A stretch of DNA of 64,000 nucleotides from Clostridiales bacterium (GCA_018365455.1 JAGZJZ010000007.1:1-64000); one strand, 5' to 3'. Shown: positions 24,584-33,128, counted from the stretch's first letter. Translations and numbers: made by a program. Notes: generated by a model not told the origin, from the letters alone.

Positions 24584-27199
24584 ATGAATGAAAAATTATA
24601 CGAGTTAATGGATTGGGCAGCAATTGAGGCAATTGTTTATTCAGAAGAGGACAATCCCCATTCATTATTGGGAGCACATCTTACAGAAGAAGGCGTATTG
24701 ATACAGGCATTTATTCCCCGGGCAGTTCAGGTTGCCGTGTGTATAGATGGGATTAAAAAGGAATACGAAATGGAACTGGAAGATGAGGCAGGGTACTTTG
24801 CAGTGTTGATACCCAGAAAGAGCATTCCTGATTACACGTTTAAAATTACTTATGATACCGGAGAAACGGAAGAGATAAAAGATCCGTATGCGTTTGCACC
24901 GCAGATTACGGAAAAGGATACAAAAAAGTTTAATGCAGGAATCTGCTATGATATTTATGAAAAGCTGGGAGCCCATCCCATGACCCTGGGGGGAACCGAA
25001 GGTGTGTACTTTGCAGTATGGGCGCCTAATGCTACCAGAGTCAGCGTTGTTGGCGACTTTAATTTATGGGATGGCAGACGTTTTCCAATGAGAAGGCTGT
25101 GGGACAGCGGAATATTTGAATTATTTATTCCAGGAGTTAAAGTGGGGGCTGTCTATAAATATGAGATTAAAGCAAAAGGCGGACTTACCTATCTGAAAGC
25201 CGATCCTTATGCCAATGCCGCCGAGTTAAGACCGAACAATGCATCGGTTGTAGCCGATATTCGTGGTTTTAAATGGACAGATGCTGACTGGCTTGCTAAA
25301 AGAAAGAAGACCGATACCAAAAAAGAACCTATGGTGGTATACGAAATGCATTTGGGTTCCTGGAGACGCCCCGGGGATGAAGAAAGGAATTTTCTGGGTT
25401 ATCGGGAACTGGCACCACAGATCGCCGCATATATCAAAGAAATGGGGTATACCCATGTAGAACTGATGCCGATCATGGAACATCCGTTTGATGGCTCCTG
25501 GGGGTATCAGGTGACCGGATATTATGCACCGACCAGCCGTTATGGAACGCCGGAAGACTTTATGTTCTTCATGGATTATATGCACCAGCAGGGCATCGGC
25601 GTAATTCTGGACTGGGTTCCGGCACATTTTCCAAGAGATACTTTTGGCCTTTGTACCTTCGACGGAACCTGCCTCTATGAACATCTGGATCCCAGACAGG
25701 GATCACATCCTCACTGGGGCACGCTGATTTACAATTACGGGCGCCCTGAGGTAAGGAATTTCCTCATTGCAAATGCTTTGTTCTGGGCGGAAAAATACCA
25801 TGTAGACGGAATTCGCATGGATGCGGTAGCTTCTATGCTATATCTGGATTATGGCAAAAACGACGGGGAATGGGTTGCCAACATGTATGGCGGCAATGAA
25901 AACCTGGAGGCTGTTGAATTCTTCAAACAGCTTAATGGAGTGTTTAAGAAAAAAGAAGGCGGCGCAATTCTCATAGCGGAAGAATCAACGGCATGGCCGA
26001 AGATCACCGCACCTCTGGAAGAGGATGGACTGGGATTTGATTATAAATGGAATATGGGATGGATGAATGATTTTATCCATTATATGTCTCTGGATCCGCT
26101 GTTTCGGGGCGGTCACCATGGGGAACTGACTTTCAGCATGGTATATGCTTACAGTGAAGATTTTATCTTAACACTGTCCCATGATGAAGTTGTTCATGGC
26201 AAGGCTTCCATGATCGGTAAAATGCCGGGAGAGCCAAAAAACCAGTTCGCAAATCTGCGTGCTGCTTACGGATATATGATGGCACATCCGGGGAAAAAGC
26301 TTTTGTTCATGGGTCAGGAATTTGCACAGTATTCGGAATGGTCGGAAGAAAAAGAGCTGGAGTGGGACATGCTGGATGTAAAACAGCATAAACAGATGCA
26401 GGATTATGTAAAAGCATTAAATGCATTCTATGTAAAGAACCCGGCGCTTTATCAGCTGGATTATGATCCAAAAGGTTTTGAGTGGATTAATAATATATCT
26501 GCAAATGAAAATATGCTAGTCTTTACCAGAAATACACGCAAGAAGGATGAAATGCTGTTAATCGTTTGTAATTTCTCTCCCCTTGTTTATGAAAATCATA
26601 AAATAGGGGTACCTTATCCTGGTAAGTACAAAGAAATCTTCAACAGTGACAAAAAAGAATTCGGCGGAACGGGGATGGTGAATCCACGTGTGAAGCTTTC
26701 CAAAAAAGATGAATGTGATGACCGTCCGAATTCCATTTCCATAAAAGTACCGCCAATGGGAATCTCCATTTTCTCTTATACGAAAGCGGTAGAGAAAAAG
26801 GCTGAACAAAAGCCGGTTAAAACCAAGGCGAAGAAAAGCAGTCTGAAAGAAGAGCTTCAGAAGAAGATCGAAGAGGCGGAAAGCCAGAGCACTGTACAGG
26901 CTGTGGAACCCGCATCGGCAGTGCCAGTCAAGCCAGCAGTGGTTAAGCCGGCTGAGGTAAAGGCAGAGAAGTTAGAGCCGGTGAAGACAGAAGAGTTAAC
27001 AAAGGCAGTATCAGAGCCGGTGAAGACAGAAAAGGTAACAAAGGCAGTATCAGAGCCGGTGAAGACAGAAAAGGTAACAAAGGCAGCAGCAAAGCCAGTG
27101 AAGCCGATCAAAAAGACAGCGAAAAAATCGACGGCAAAGAAAACGGCTGGTACTGCCAGAACAAAAAAGAAACAGGATGCAGAAAAAGATCAGAAATAA
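24584..27199 (+). CDS. glgB: 1,4-alpha-glucan branching enzyme with a Lys/Pro/Ala-rich C-terminal tail
   Basis: 871 residues; typical GlgB is about 630-730. An N-terminal CBM48-type region precedes the GH13 barrel with GIRMDAVASMLYLDYG (nucleophile Asp), ILIAEESTAWP (acid Glu) and LSHDEVVHGK (third Asp). From about residue 735 a low-complexity extension begins, holding three copies of SEPVKTEKVTKAV-like 13-residue units and ending in a KKTAKKSTAKK-type basic tail. The enzyme makes alpha-1,6 branches in glycogen. AAGGAGG (24570-24576) sets ATG 24584. No other glg gene is adjacent. Confidence 0.93.
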   Translation: MNEKLYELMDWAAIEAIVYSEEDNPHSLLGAHLTEEGVLIQAFIPRAVQVAVCIDGIKKEYEMELEDEAGYFAVLIPRKSIPDYTFKITYDTGETEEIKDPYAFAPQITEKDTKKFNAGICYDIYEKLGAHPMTLGGTEGVYFAVWAPNATRVSVVGDFNLWDGRRFPMRRLWDSGIFELFIPGVKVGAVYKYEIKAKGGLTYLKADPYANAAELRPNNASVVADIRGFKWTDADWLAKRKKTDTKKEPMVVYEMHLGSWRRPGDEERNFLGYRELAPQIAAYIKEMGYTHVELMPIMEHPFDGSWGYQVTGYYAPTSRYGTPEDFMFFMDYMHQQGIGVILDWVPAHFPRDTFGLCTFDGTCLYEHLDPRQGSHPHWGTLIYNYGRPEVRNFLIANALFWAEKYHVDGIRMDAVASMLYLDYGKNDGEWVANMYGGNENLEAVEFFKQLNGVFKKKEGGAILIAEESTAWPKITAPLEEDGLGFDYKWNMGWMNDFIHYMSLDPLFRGGHHGELTFSMVYAYSEDFILTLSHDEVVHGKASMIGKMPGEPKNQFANLRAAYGYMMAHPGKKLLFMGQEFAQYSEWSEEKELEWDMLDVKQHKQMQDYVKALNAFYVKNPALYQLDYDPKGFEWINNISANENMLVFTRNTRKKDEMLLIVCNFSPLVYENHKIGVPYPGKYKEIFNSDKKEFGGTGMVNPRVKLSKKDECDDRPNSISIKVPPMGISIFSYTKAVEKKAEQKPVKTKAKKSSLKEELQKKIEEAESQSTVQAVEPASAVPVKPAVVKPAEVKAEKLEPVKTEELTKAVSEPVKTEKVTKAVSEPVKTEKVTKAAAKPVKPIKKTAKKSTAKKTAGTARTKKKQDAEKDQK
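26975..27091 (+). repeat. 39-bp tandem repeat inside glgB, three copies
   Basis: Three in-frame 13-codon units (26975-27013, 27014-27052, 27053-27091) beginning GAGCCGGTGAAGACAGAA. Units two and three are nearly identical in DNA, suggesting recent expansion. Confidence 0.85.
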
Positions 27200-27244
27200 G
27201 AATTATTAAGGATCAGAATTAAAAGAGATGAAAGGGTAATTAAA

Positions 27245-28126
27245 ATGGAAGACACAATTGCAGATCAGGTAGAGAAGGCGAACGCTGTTGTACGGTATTT
27301 TGAACAGAAACTTCCGGGTATCGCCGACTTTGGAATTAAAATCTTAATTGCCCTGCTTGTATTTTTTATTGGAAGCAAGATGATAAAGTGGATGTTGAAG
27401 CTTCTGAAAAAACCATTCCTGCGTGCAGGTCTGGAAGAAGGCTCCGTACATTTCCTTAATTCACTGGTAAAGGCAATTCTCTATATTTTACTGGTATCGG
27501 GAATTGCAACTTATCTGGGAGTTAAAGAAGCTTCCATTGCGGCATTATTGGGTTCTATGGGTGTGGGTATTGTCCTGGCACTTAAGGAATCCCTGGGGAA
27601 TCTGGCAGGAGGATTTATTCTCCTGCTGATGAAGCCGTTCAGTATAGGTGATTATATAAAAGAAGATGTGAATGACAATGAGGGCACGGTTAGTAAGATA
27701 GATTTATTCTATACTACTTTACTGACACCGGACAACCGGACAATCAGCATACCGAATGGTTCCTTATCCAATACAAGCCTGACGAATTTATCAAGACAGA
27801 ATAAAAGGCAGCTGAGGCTGGTGATCGGCATATCATACAAAGCCGATATCAGAAAGGCGAAAGAGATTCTGGAGGGAATCCTAAATAATGATATTGCAAT
27901 ATTAAAGGAAGAACCAATCGAAATCTTCGTGGATAATCTGGCAGCTAGCAGCGTGGAATTAGGGTTTCGATCCTGGGTTAAACCGGAGGATTACTGGCCG
28001 GCAAGATGGAGAATCATGGAACGTGTAAAATATGCGTTTGACCAGGATGGCATTAACATTCCGTATAATCAATTAGATGTTACAATAAAAAATGCAGAGG
28101 TACAAAAGGAGATAAACAGGAGGTAA
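27245..28126 (+). CDS. Small-conductance mechanosensitive channel, MscS family
   Basis: 293 residues. Three N-terminal membrane helices (about 25-45, 75-92, 95-125), the last with the glycine/alanine-rich pore sequence ALLGSMGVGIVLALKESLGNLAGGFILLLMKPFSIGDYI, then the beta domain (TLLTPDNRTISIPNGSLSN) and the cytoplasmic alpha/beta vestibule. It releases osmolytes on hypo-osmotic shock. The next gene starts five bases after the stop, so it is in an operon with a CsoR-type regulator. Confidence 0.92.
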   Translation: MEDTIADQVEKANAVVRYFEQKLPGIADFGIKILIALLVFFIGSKMIKWMLKLLKKPFLRAGLEEGSVHFLNSLVKAILYILLVSGIATYLGVKEASIAALLGSMGVGIVLALKESLGNLAGGFILLLMKPFSIGDYIKEDVNDNEGTVSKIDLFYTTLLTPDNRTISIPNGSLSNTSLTNLSRQNKRQLRLVIGISYKADIRKAKEILEGILNNDIAILKEEPIEIFVDNLAASSVELGFRSWVKPEDYWPARWRIMERVKYAFDQDGINIPYNQLDVTIKNAEVQKEINRR

Positions 28127-28131
28127 CTGTT

Positions 28132-28554
28132 ATGGCAGTAACAAAAGAAACGGATGAAGAAAGGAATAGTGAAACACAGGAACATCTATCCGGAGCCCAT
28201 ACACATGTAAGGGAGGATGGGACTGTGTATGAACATATGCACATGCATGTTCATGAGAATGAGTCCGTTCCACATTCCCATGGACATGTACATTCCCATG
28301 AGAGCACAAAAGCGGTTATGAACCGTTTATCACGGGCAATCGGGCATCTGGAGTCCATTAAGAGGATGGTAGAAAGCGGAAGGGACTGCAGTGAAGTCCT
28401 CATCCAGTTATCAGCGGTAAAAGCAGCAATTAACAATACGGGAAAGGTCATTCTGCACGACCACATTCAGCATTGCCTGATTGATGCAGTTGAGTCGGGC
28501 GATACACAGGCGATTGAAGAATTGAATAAAGCTATAGACCGTTTTATAAAATAA
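28132..28554 (+). CDS. CsoR/FrmR-family metal- or thiol-sensing repressor with His-rich N-terminus
   Basis: 140 residues. The C-terminal 85 residues are a CsoR-type helical domain (RLSRAIGHLESIKRMVESGRDCSEVLIQLSAV, then LHDHIQHC), with Cys near 87, His near 111 and Cys near 117 in the usual ligand positions. The first 60 residues are an unusual extension with about 15 histidines (HMHMHVHENE, HSHGHVHSHE), suited to binding transition metals. Family members repress efflux or detox genes. The mscS and sirtuin-like neighbours do not name the metal. Confidence 0.85.
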   Translation: MAVTKETDEERNSETQEHLSGAHTHVREDGTVYEHMHMHVHENESVPHSHGHVHSHESTKAVMNRLSRAIGHLESIKRMVESGRDCSEVLIQLSAVKAAINNTGKVILHDHIQHCLIDAVESGDTQAIEELNKAIDRFIK

Positions 28555-28599
28555 AATATCTTGCAATGTGCAGATTGCTTTAAGGAAAGGGATGAGTTT

Positions 28600-29343
28600 A
28601 TGAAGATAGACTATTTAATCAAAGCAATACAGCAATCTGAATATCTGGTGGCCCTAGGAGGCCTGAATATGATGCGAGAGGTAGGCATATCTCATTATCA
28701 CGACAAAGATGAGGCCTATCGAATTGAAAGAAAGTACGGGTACTCTCCGGAGGAATTATTTTCTGCCCGCTGCTTTGCGACCAATCCGGAAAAATTTTAT
28801 AATTACTATAAAGATGACATTCTGTCCCAAAATGAAGAAGAACCAGGACCTGCATACGATGCACTGGCCAGACTAGAGGCAATGGGAAGGCTAAAATATA
28901 TTATTACAAGAGAAATATATAATCTTCCCCAGAGAGCAGGCTGCAAAAAAGTAATTAATCTACACGGAAATATTTATGAGAATAACCATTGCCCAAGATG
29001 TTTAAAACAGTTTTCGCTGGAATATATAAAAAAAGCAGAGGGTGTTCCGCTCTGCGATGAATGTAATATTCCGCTCCATCCGGGTGTACGGCTGGTAGGA
29101 GAGATGGTAGATAACCATGTGATGAGCAAGGCGGCTGAAGAAGTGGCTAAAGCAGATGTACTGCTTGTACTGGGGCTGCATCTGAAAACGGAATTATGCA
29201 GGGAGTGTATACAATACTTCCAGGGCCAAAGGTTAATTTTAATAAATTCCCAGGAACATTATGCTGACAACGTTGCAGATATGGTGTATCATGACAATGT
29301 GCAGACGTTCTTTCCAAAGGTAGTGGATATGATTCAGCTGTGA
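28600..29343 (+). CDS. Sir2-family protein with substituted NAD site
   Basis: 247 residues with sirtuin layout: zinc module NHCPRC...LCDEC (about 128-150), the catalytic HG in NLHGNIYENN, and VLLVLGLHLKTE near 190. However, the GAGxS loop is replaced by ALGGLNMMREVGIS (about 18-31) and TQNID by ITREIYNL (about 103-110), so residues that contact the nicotinamide ribose are gone. The fold is clear; NAD-dependent deacylation is doubtful. AAGGAAAGG (28582-28590) supports ATG 28600. It lies close behind the CsoR-type gene and ahead of an LCP gene. Confidence 0.78.
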   Translation: MKIDYLIKAIQQSEYLVALGGLNMMREVGISHYHDKDEAYRIERKYGYSPEELFSARCFATNPEKFYNYYKDDILSQNEEEPGPAYDALARLEAMGRLKYIITREIYNLPQRAGCKKVINLHGNIYENNHCPRCLKQFSLEYIKKAEGVPLCDECNIPLHPGVRLVGEMVDNHVMSKAAEEVAKADVLLVLGLHLKTELCRECIQYFQGQRLILINSQEHYADNVADMVYHDNVQTFFPKVVDMIQL

Positions 29344-29385
29344 CAAAAAATAAAATACGGGATTATTTAAAGGAGCATTAATCCA

Positions 29386-30693
29386 ATGGACAAAGAAAAA
29401 GTGGACAAAGAAGATCCAGCATATAAAAAACGCAGGAAAAGAAAAATTTTGATTATCGTAGGAGTAATACTGCTTCTGATTGTAGCCGCAGTGGCATTTG
29501 CATATTCTTATGTGCAAAGCAAGCTGGGTAAAATACAGTCCAGTGAGATGAATATGGACAAAGTAGTAGTAAATGAAGAACTGGAAACGAATAAAGTTAT
29601 CAAAGGATATACGAATATAGCACTCTTTGGACTGGATACCAGAGATGAAGATCTCTCTCGGGCCAACAGTGATGCAATCATAATCGCAAGCATCAATAAC
29701 GATACAAAAGAAGTAAAACTGGTATCTATTTACCGTGATACGTACTTATATATTGGCGGAGATTTATACAGAAAAGCAAATGCCGCGTATGCCAATGGCG
29801 GAGCGGAACGAGCTGTATCTACATTAAATGAAAACTTTGATTTGAAAATTCAGGATTATATATCCGTTGATTTTAATGCATTAGCTGAGATCGTGGATTT
29901 ATTGGGCGGAATAGAACTGACCGTAGATGAAGCGGAAAGCGTGCATCTGAATAATTATTGTGTGGAAACTTCAGAAGTAACAGGCAAGAGCTATGAAAAG
30001 CTTCCGGGTGCAGGTACTTACAACATGAATGGCGTACAGGCAACCTCCTATTCCAGAATCCGTTATACCGCAGGAAACGATTTCAAGAGAACCGAACGCC
30101 AGAGGGAAGTAATCGAGAAGATCGTTGAAAAGGTGAAAAAAGCAGATGTCGGAACACTGAATAAAGTCATGGATGGAATATTTCCTATGATCCGCACCAG
30201 TATGACTCAGGCAGAGATGATTTCTATGGGAATGGGAATGTTATCCTATAATATAACTGAGACAATCGGATTCCCTTACGATCATAAGACCGGCGGCAAA
30301 GGTGGATCAGGAGATGATGAAGTACCCCAGACATTGGAAAGCAATGTAGTAAAACTGCATGAATTCCTTTTTGGTACAGAAGATTATGATCCTTCAGCCA
30401 GAGTCAAAGATCTGAGTCAAAAAATTCAGAAACTCACTGGAGTAGGGCCAAAAGTAGAATCTACAGAGAAAACCTCAGAAAAACAATCAGAAAAATCATC
30501 AGAAAAATCATCAGATAAAACAACTGGATATTCAACTGAAGATCTGGCTGAAGAAAAGACAGAAGATTCCAGTGAACAAACTACAAAGGAATCCTATAGT
30601 AGAGATTTCGGGAAATCTTCTAAGATTGGCATTACTGCTGAGACCGAGTCAGAAACGGAATCGGAAACAGAAACAGAGTCAGAGACAAAATAA
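29386..30693 (+). CDS. LytR-CpsA-Psr (LCP) family cell-wall polymer ligase
   Basis: 435 residues. Cytoplasmic basic start, one membrane helix (about 24-46), then the LCP domain: NIALFGLDTRDEDLSRANSDAIIIASIN near 72-99, VSIYRDTYLYIGG, and the arginine-bearing TSYSRIRYTAGNDFKRTERQREVI near 218-240. LCP enzymes attach wall teichoic acids or capsular polymers to peptidoglycan outside the cell. The last 80 residues are Ser/Glu/Lys/Thr-rich (SEKSSEKSSDKTT; ETESETESET), a disordered exterior tail. The mild ribosome site AAAGGAGC is upstream. Confidence 0.93.
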   Translation: MDKEKVDKEDPAYKKRRKRKILIIVGVILLLIVAAVAFAYSYVQSKLGKIQSSEMNMDKVVVNEELETNKVIKGYTNIALFGLDTRDEDLSRANSDAIIIASINNDTKEVKLVSIYRDTYLYIGGDLYRKANAAYANGGAERAVSTLNENFDLKIQDYISVDFNALAEIVDLLGGIELTVDEAESVHLNNYCVETSEVTGKSYEKLPGAGTYNMNGVQATSYSRIRYTAGNDFKRTERQREVIEKIVEKVKKADVGTLNKVMDGIFPMIRTSMTQAEMISMGMGMLSYNITETIGFPYDHKTGGKGGSGDDEVPQTLESNVVKLHEFLFGTEDYDPSARVKDLSQKIQKLTGVGPKVESTEKTSEKQSEKSSEKSSDKTTGYSTEDLAEEKTEDSSEQTTKESYSRDFGKSSKIGITAETESETESETETESETK

Positions 30694-30710
30694 ATCAGGA
30701 TATGGAATGA

Positions 30711-30750
30711 TGCAGTTTGCTGTTAGCACAGTAAGCTGCATCTTTATTTT
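30711..30750 (+). terminator. Probable terminator after the LCP gene
   Basis: Imperfect stem GCAG-T-TTGCTG / CAGTAAGCTGC followed by a T-rich stretch. Confidence 0.5.
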
Positions 30751-30911
30751 TGTTAGAATTTGTCAGATATGATTGCGGTCAGAGCCAGATTGCAGTATAC
30801 TTATGATAGAACTAAAAAGTGATAGATGCTGATTTCAGTGATAGCCGGAAACTCTTTACCACTGTAAAGAAAACAGGCAGCATTGATTAAAGTCAAGGGG
30901 GAGAGAATGAG

Positions 30912-31523
30912 ATGAAAAATAATCTTTGGAACGCTTTGGTTCATCCCGAAGAGGTGAATCAAATGCGGGTTATGGATACTGTTGAGGATGGGCAGATAAA
31001 GGAGTGGAGAAGAAGAAACCGCTTTTGTTATTTCGTATATTTTAGCTCTTTTATCGTGTATCAGATACTATTGTATATTTTTCGTGAAATACCAGTAGAA
31101 ACATCAAAATGGCTGATCCTTATACTCTTTCCATCTGCAATATTTTGTGTAGGCGATACTGCATATGATTGTTACTGCGGATTACCGGGTAAATCAGATG
31201 TGGGAATCAGAAATCTGATCGGAATAATTTTTAGTTATTGTATAGGGATCCTGGTATTTTGGATGCTGCTATATGCCTTGGAAATATTTGGAGGTCCAGA
31301 TGGAAAAAGGTTAAGTTTTTTAGCCGCGATTGCTGCCGGCACAATGGCTGCGCTATTCGTATATGCCGATCTGGCAATCATATATCGCCAGTATGTAAAG
31401 AAGAATCTGCCAGGGGCAACCAGTAGACAAATAACGGAGACAAAGGTAGTTTCCGGCATCTGCGCAGGTGTTTTAATCATCGTTTTCCTTGTGTTGATTC
31501 TCTATCCCTTCTTAACAATATAA
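30912..31523 (+). CDS. Four-helix membrane protein, unknown function
   Basis: 203 residues with four hydrophobic segments (about 40-58, 67-85, 100-120, 135-152) plus a C-terminal one near 178-200, and basic cytoplasmic ends. I do not recognise the family. AGGGGGAGAGAATGAG precedes ATG 30912. It stands between the LCP gene and a tRNA gene in its own transcription unit; no catalytic motif is visible. Confidence 0.7.
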   Translation: MKNNLWNALVHPEEVNQMRVMDTVEDGQIKEWRRRNRFCYFVYFSSFIVYQILLYIFREIPVETSKWLILILFPSAIFCVGDTAYDCYCGLPGKSDVGIRNLIGIIFSYCIGILVFWMLLYALEIFGGPDGKRLSFLAAIAAGTMAALFVYADLAIIYRQYVKKNLPGATSRQITETKVVSGICAGVLIIVFLVLILYPFLTI

Positions 31524-31570
31524 CCAGATAACAAACATAGAAGAAAATAAGAAGAAATAGTAAAAAAAGC

Positions 31571-31599
31571 TTGCAAAATTCCTAAAATTTGTATATAAT
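31571..31599 (+). promoter_or_regulatory. tRNA-Thr promoter
   Basis: TTGCAA (31571-31576), 17-base spacer, TATAAT (31594-31599). The transcript would start near 31606 and pass through the palindrome GTGGTTGAT-A-ATCAACCAC (31611-31629) just before the tRNA. Confidence 0.8.
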
Positions 31600-31631
31600 A
31601 ACTTAGGTCGGTGGTTGATAATCAACCACAT

Positions 31632-31704
31632 GCTTCTGTGGCTCAGCTGGTAGAGCGCCGCATTCGTAATGCGTAGGTCGCCGGTTCAAATCCGGCCAGG
31701 AGCT
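31632..31704 (+). tRNA. tRNA-Thr, anticodon CGU
   Basis: 73-base cloverleaf: acceptor GCTTCTG/CAGGAGC, D arm GCTC...GAGC, anticodon loop TTCGTAA with anticodon CGT at 31665-31667, and T arm GCCGG-TTCAAAT-CCGGC. The first pair of the anticodon stem is C-T, a minor mismatch. CCA is not encoded. It reads ACG codons. Confidence 0.93.
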
Positions 31705-31710
31705 TAGAAA

Positions 31711-31738
31711 AACCCTTGAGATACAAGGGTTTTTTTGT
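31711..31738 (+). terminator. Terminator after tRNA-Thr
   Basis: AACCCTTG-AGATA-CAAGGGTT followed by TTTTTT. Confidence 0.92.
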
Positions 31739-31776
31739 TTTAAAATAAAATATGCAATTAAACCCAATGTTTAGCA

Positions 31777-32274
31777 TCAGTTTTTTTCAGAAGTACGATC
31801 TAATTCAAATATCACATCTTCATAATCTTTGACATAATATCGTATATTCGTTCGTCCTTTTTGAATAATCGTATGTCCCTCTTCTGCCAGCTTTTCTTTT
31901 TGCGCTTCCACTCCGCCCGGGTACTTGGGATTTAATTCCCCATTCGCCTTTAATGTCCTCCAGTATGGGGTTTTATCATCACTTCGCTGGTAACTTGCCC
32001 ATGCAGCTATGGAAACAAAGATTCCGGCTGTAATTGGTTCCGTGAAATCTGCACCGTTTATCTTCGCAAAATATTCCCTAATTTTTCCTATAGTAAGAAC
32101 TTTTCCAAAAGGCACGGTTTTCATTACACTGTCATAGGCAGCAGGCGGGGCGAAATACATTTTATCACCGCCGTATTTCCGGATACTTTTTGGGTCTGTC
32201 ACCGTCTGGAATTTCGGCATATCCTTCCCATCATTTAACATTGCATTGAAATCTTTTTTATCTTCATTTGCCAT
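31777..32274 (-). CDS. MGMT-fold alkyltransferase-like protein without the acceptor cysteine
   Basis: 165 residues. The core VPFGKVLTIGKIREYFA is the DNA-binding region of the O6-alkylguanine transferase fold, and KYPGG...QKEKLAEEGH is its C-terminal part. The reactive PCHR motif is PYWR here (in TPYWRTLKANGELN), so it cannot accept alkyl groups. Alkyltransferase-like proteins with Trp or other residues at this point flag alkylated guanine for nucleotide excision repair. The start at 32274 has GGAGGTGTTATT upstream on the minus strand; an upstream in-frame start at 32322 lacks a ribosome site. Confidence 0.75.
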   Translation of the reverse strand: MANEDKKDFNAMLNDGKDMPKFQTVTDPKSIRKYGGDKMYFAPPAAYDSVMKTVPFGKVLTIGKIREYFAKINGADFTEPITAGIFVSIAAWASYQRSDDKTPYWRTLKANGELNPKYPGGVEAQKEKLAEEGHTIIQKGRTNIRYYVKDYEDVIFELDRTSEKN

Positions 32275-32499
32275 AATAACACCTCCTGTAACAAGTATAG
32301 TGTATATTGACGATCCATGCAATGAGACTGTTTAAGTATTTCTGCTGAATATTATACACCCGTGAGCCGGCAAGTTGGTATACGGCATGACATGATATGA
32401 CGAGACATGATACACCGTATTATGAGCTGAGGCAGCATGCGGCACATGAGTATTGGGGAAAGCATATAAATAAAGCATCATAGAGAGGGGGTAAACAAT

Positions 32500-32790
32500 A
32501 TGGATATTATGGATTATATTAAGCCAGGATTGATTGTGGTTGCTATTATATTGTATTTTATAGGCAAATGGCTAAAGCAGAGCACTTTGCTTTCGGATAA
32601 ATACATCCCGTTGGCAGTTGGTTTTATTGGAATAGTGATATGCGGTATATGGGTGGTTGCCACATCCAGGTTTATAACAGGGCAGGATATTGCCCTGGGC
32701 TTATTTACTGCCATTGTGCAGGGTATACTGGTGGCGGGCTTAAGCACATATGTGAACCAGATTTTTAAGCAGATTAATAAAGAGGAGTAG
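32500..32790 (+). CDS. Orphan phage-type holin
   Basis: 96 residues with three hydrophobic segments (about 8-24, 36-55, 62-82) and a short charged C-terminus (KQINKEE), the profile of small phage holins. GAGGGGG (32485-32491) precedes the ATG. No endolysin, tail or integrase gene is nearby, so this is either a domesticated phage remnant or a holin-like export helper. The family assignment rests on shape and general resemblance only. Confidence 0.5.
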   Translation: MDIMDYIKPGLIVVAIILYFIGKWLKQSTLLSDKYIPLAVGFIGIVICGIWVVATSRFITGQDIALGLFTAIVQGILVAGLSTYVNQIFKQINKEE

Positions 32791-32833
32791 GTTAGCATTT
32801 TCATTAACTGCAGTGTAATCCAAACGGAAAGAT

Positions 32834-32862
32834 AATAAAAAAACCCCGGCGCTATGCCGGGG
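32834..32862 (-). terminator. Terminator of the small RNA candidate
   Basis: GCCGGGG/CCCCGGC stem (32844-32862) with an A-run on the plus strand at 32834-32843, which is the U-run of a minus-strand transcript. Confidence 0.8.
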
Positions 32863-32953
32863 ATAAAAGAATCAAATTTTTGGGAGTACCCCGCAGTTCT
32901 TGGGGAAGCCTGCGGAGCGCGAGTTGTGAAACGTACTAGATTTTTACCAATAC
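32834..32953 (-). ncRNA. Candidate small structured RNA (about 120 nt)
   Basis: On the minus strand a promoter TTGTCA-N17-TAGAAT (32988 to 32960) leads, after about 120 bases, to a strong terminator CCCCGGC-ATAGC-GCCGGGG followed by seven T. In between is no open frame with a ribosome site, but complementary segments CCGCAG/CTGCGG and CCCC/GGGG around AAGAACTG that form a GC-rich hairpin. I cannot match it to a known family such as 6S or SRP RNA. Confidence 0.6.
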
Positions 32954-32959
32954 AAAGAA

Positions 32960-32988
32960 ATTCTACCATATTCATCATATTATGACAA
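32960..32988 (-). promoter_or_regulatory. Promoter of the small RNA candidate
   Basis: Minus-strand TTGTCA (32988-32983), 17-base spacer, TAGAAT (32965-32960). The same pair of hexamers with the same spacing drives the permease gene at 49977. Confidence 0.65.
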
Positions 32989-33128
32989 GAGAATTATATT
33001 GCTAAATTTATACATAAATCGACAAAGTAAACTGTTTACAAAAATTTTATGAATCCTTTATTGATTTAAATTTTCATACAACCTATAATACTATTAATGA
33101 TGGAAATAATATTTAGGAGGATTTGGAA

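Larger units (their letters stand above)
32791..33128. other. Intergenic region carrying the minus-strand RNA candidate
   Basis: No coding sequence is supported. It contains the minus-strand promoter-terminator unit at 32834-32988, and the remaining 140 bases are AT-rich up to the AGGAGG (33115-33120) of the next gene. Confidence 0.7.

Noticed and set aside
32514..32978. 154-codon minus-strand open frame
   Set aside because: It runs antisense through the holin gene and through a strong minus-strand terminator; no ribosome site.
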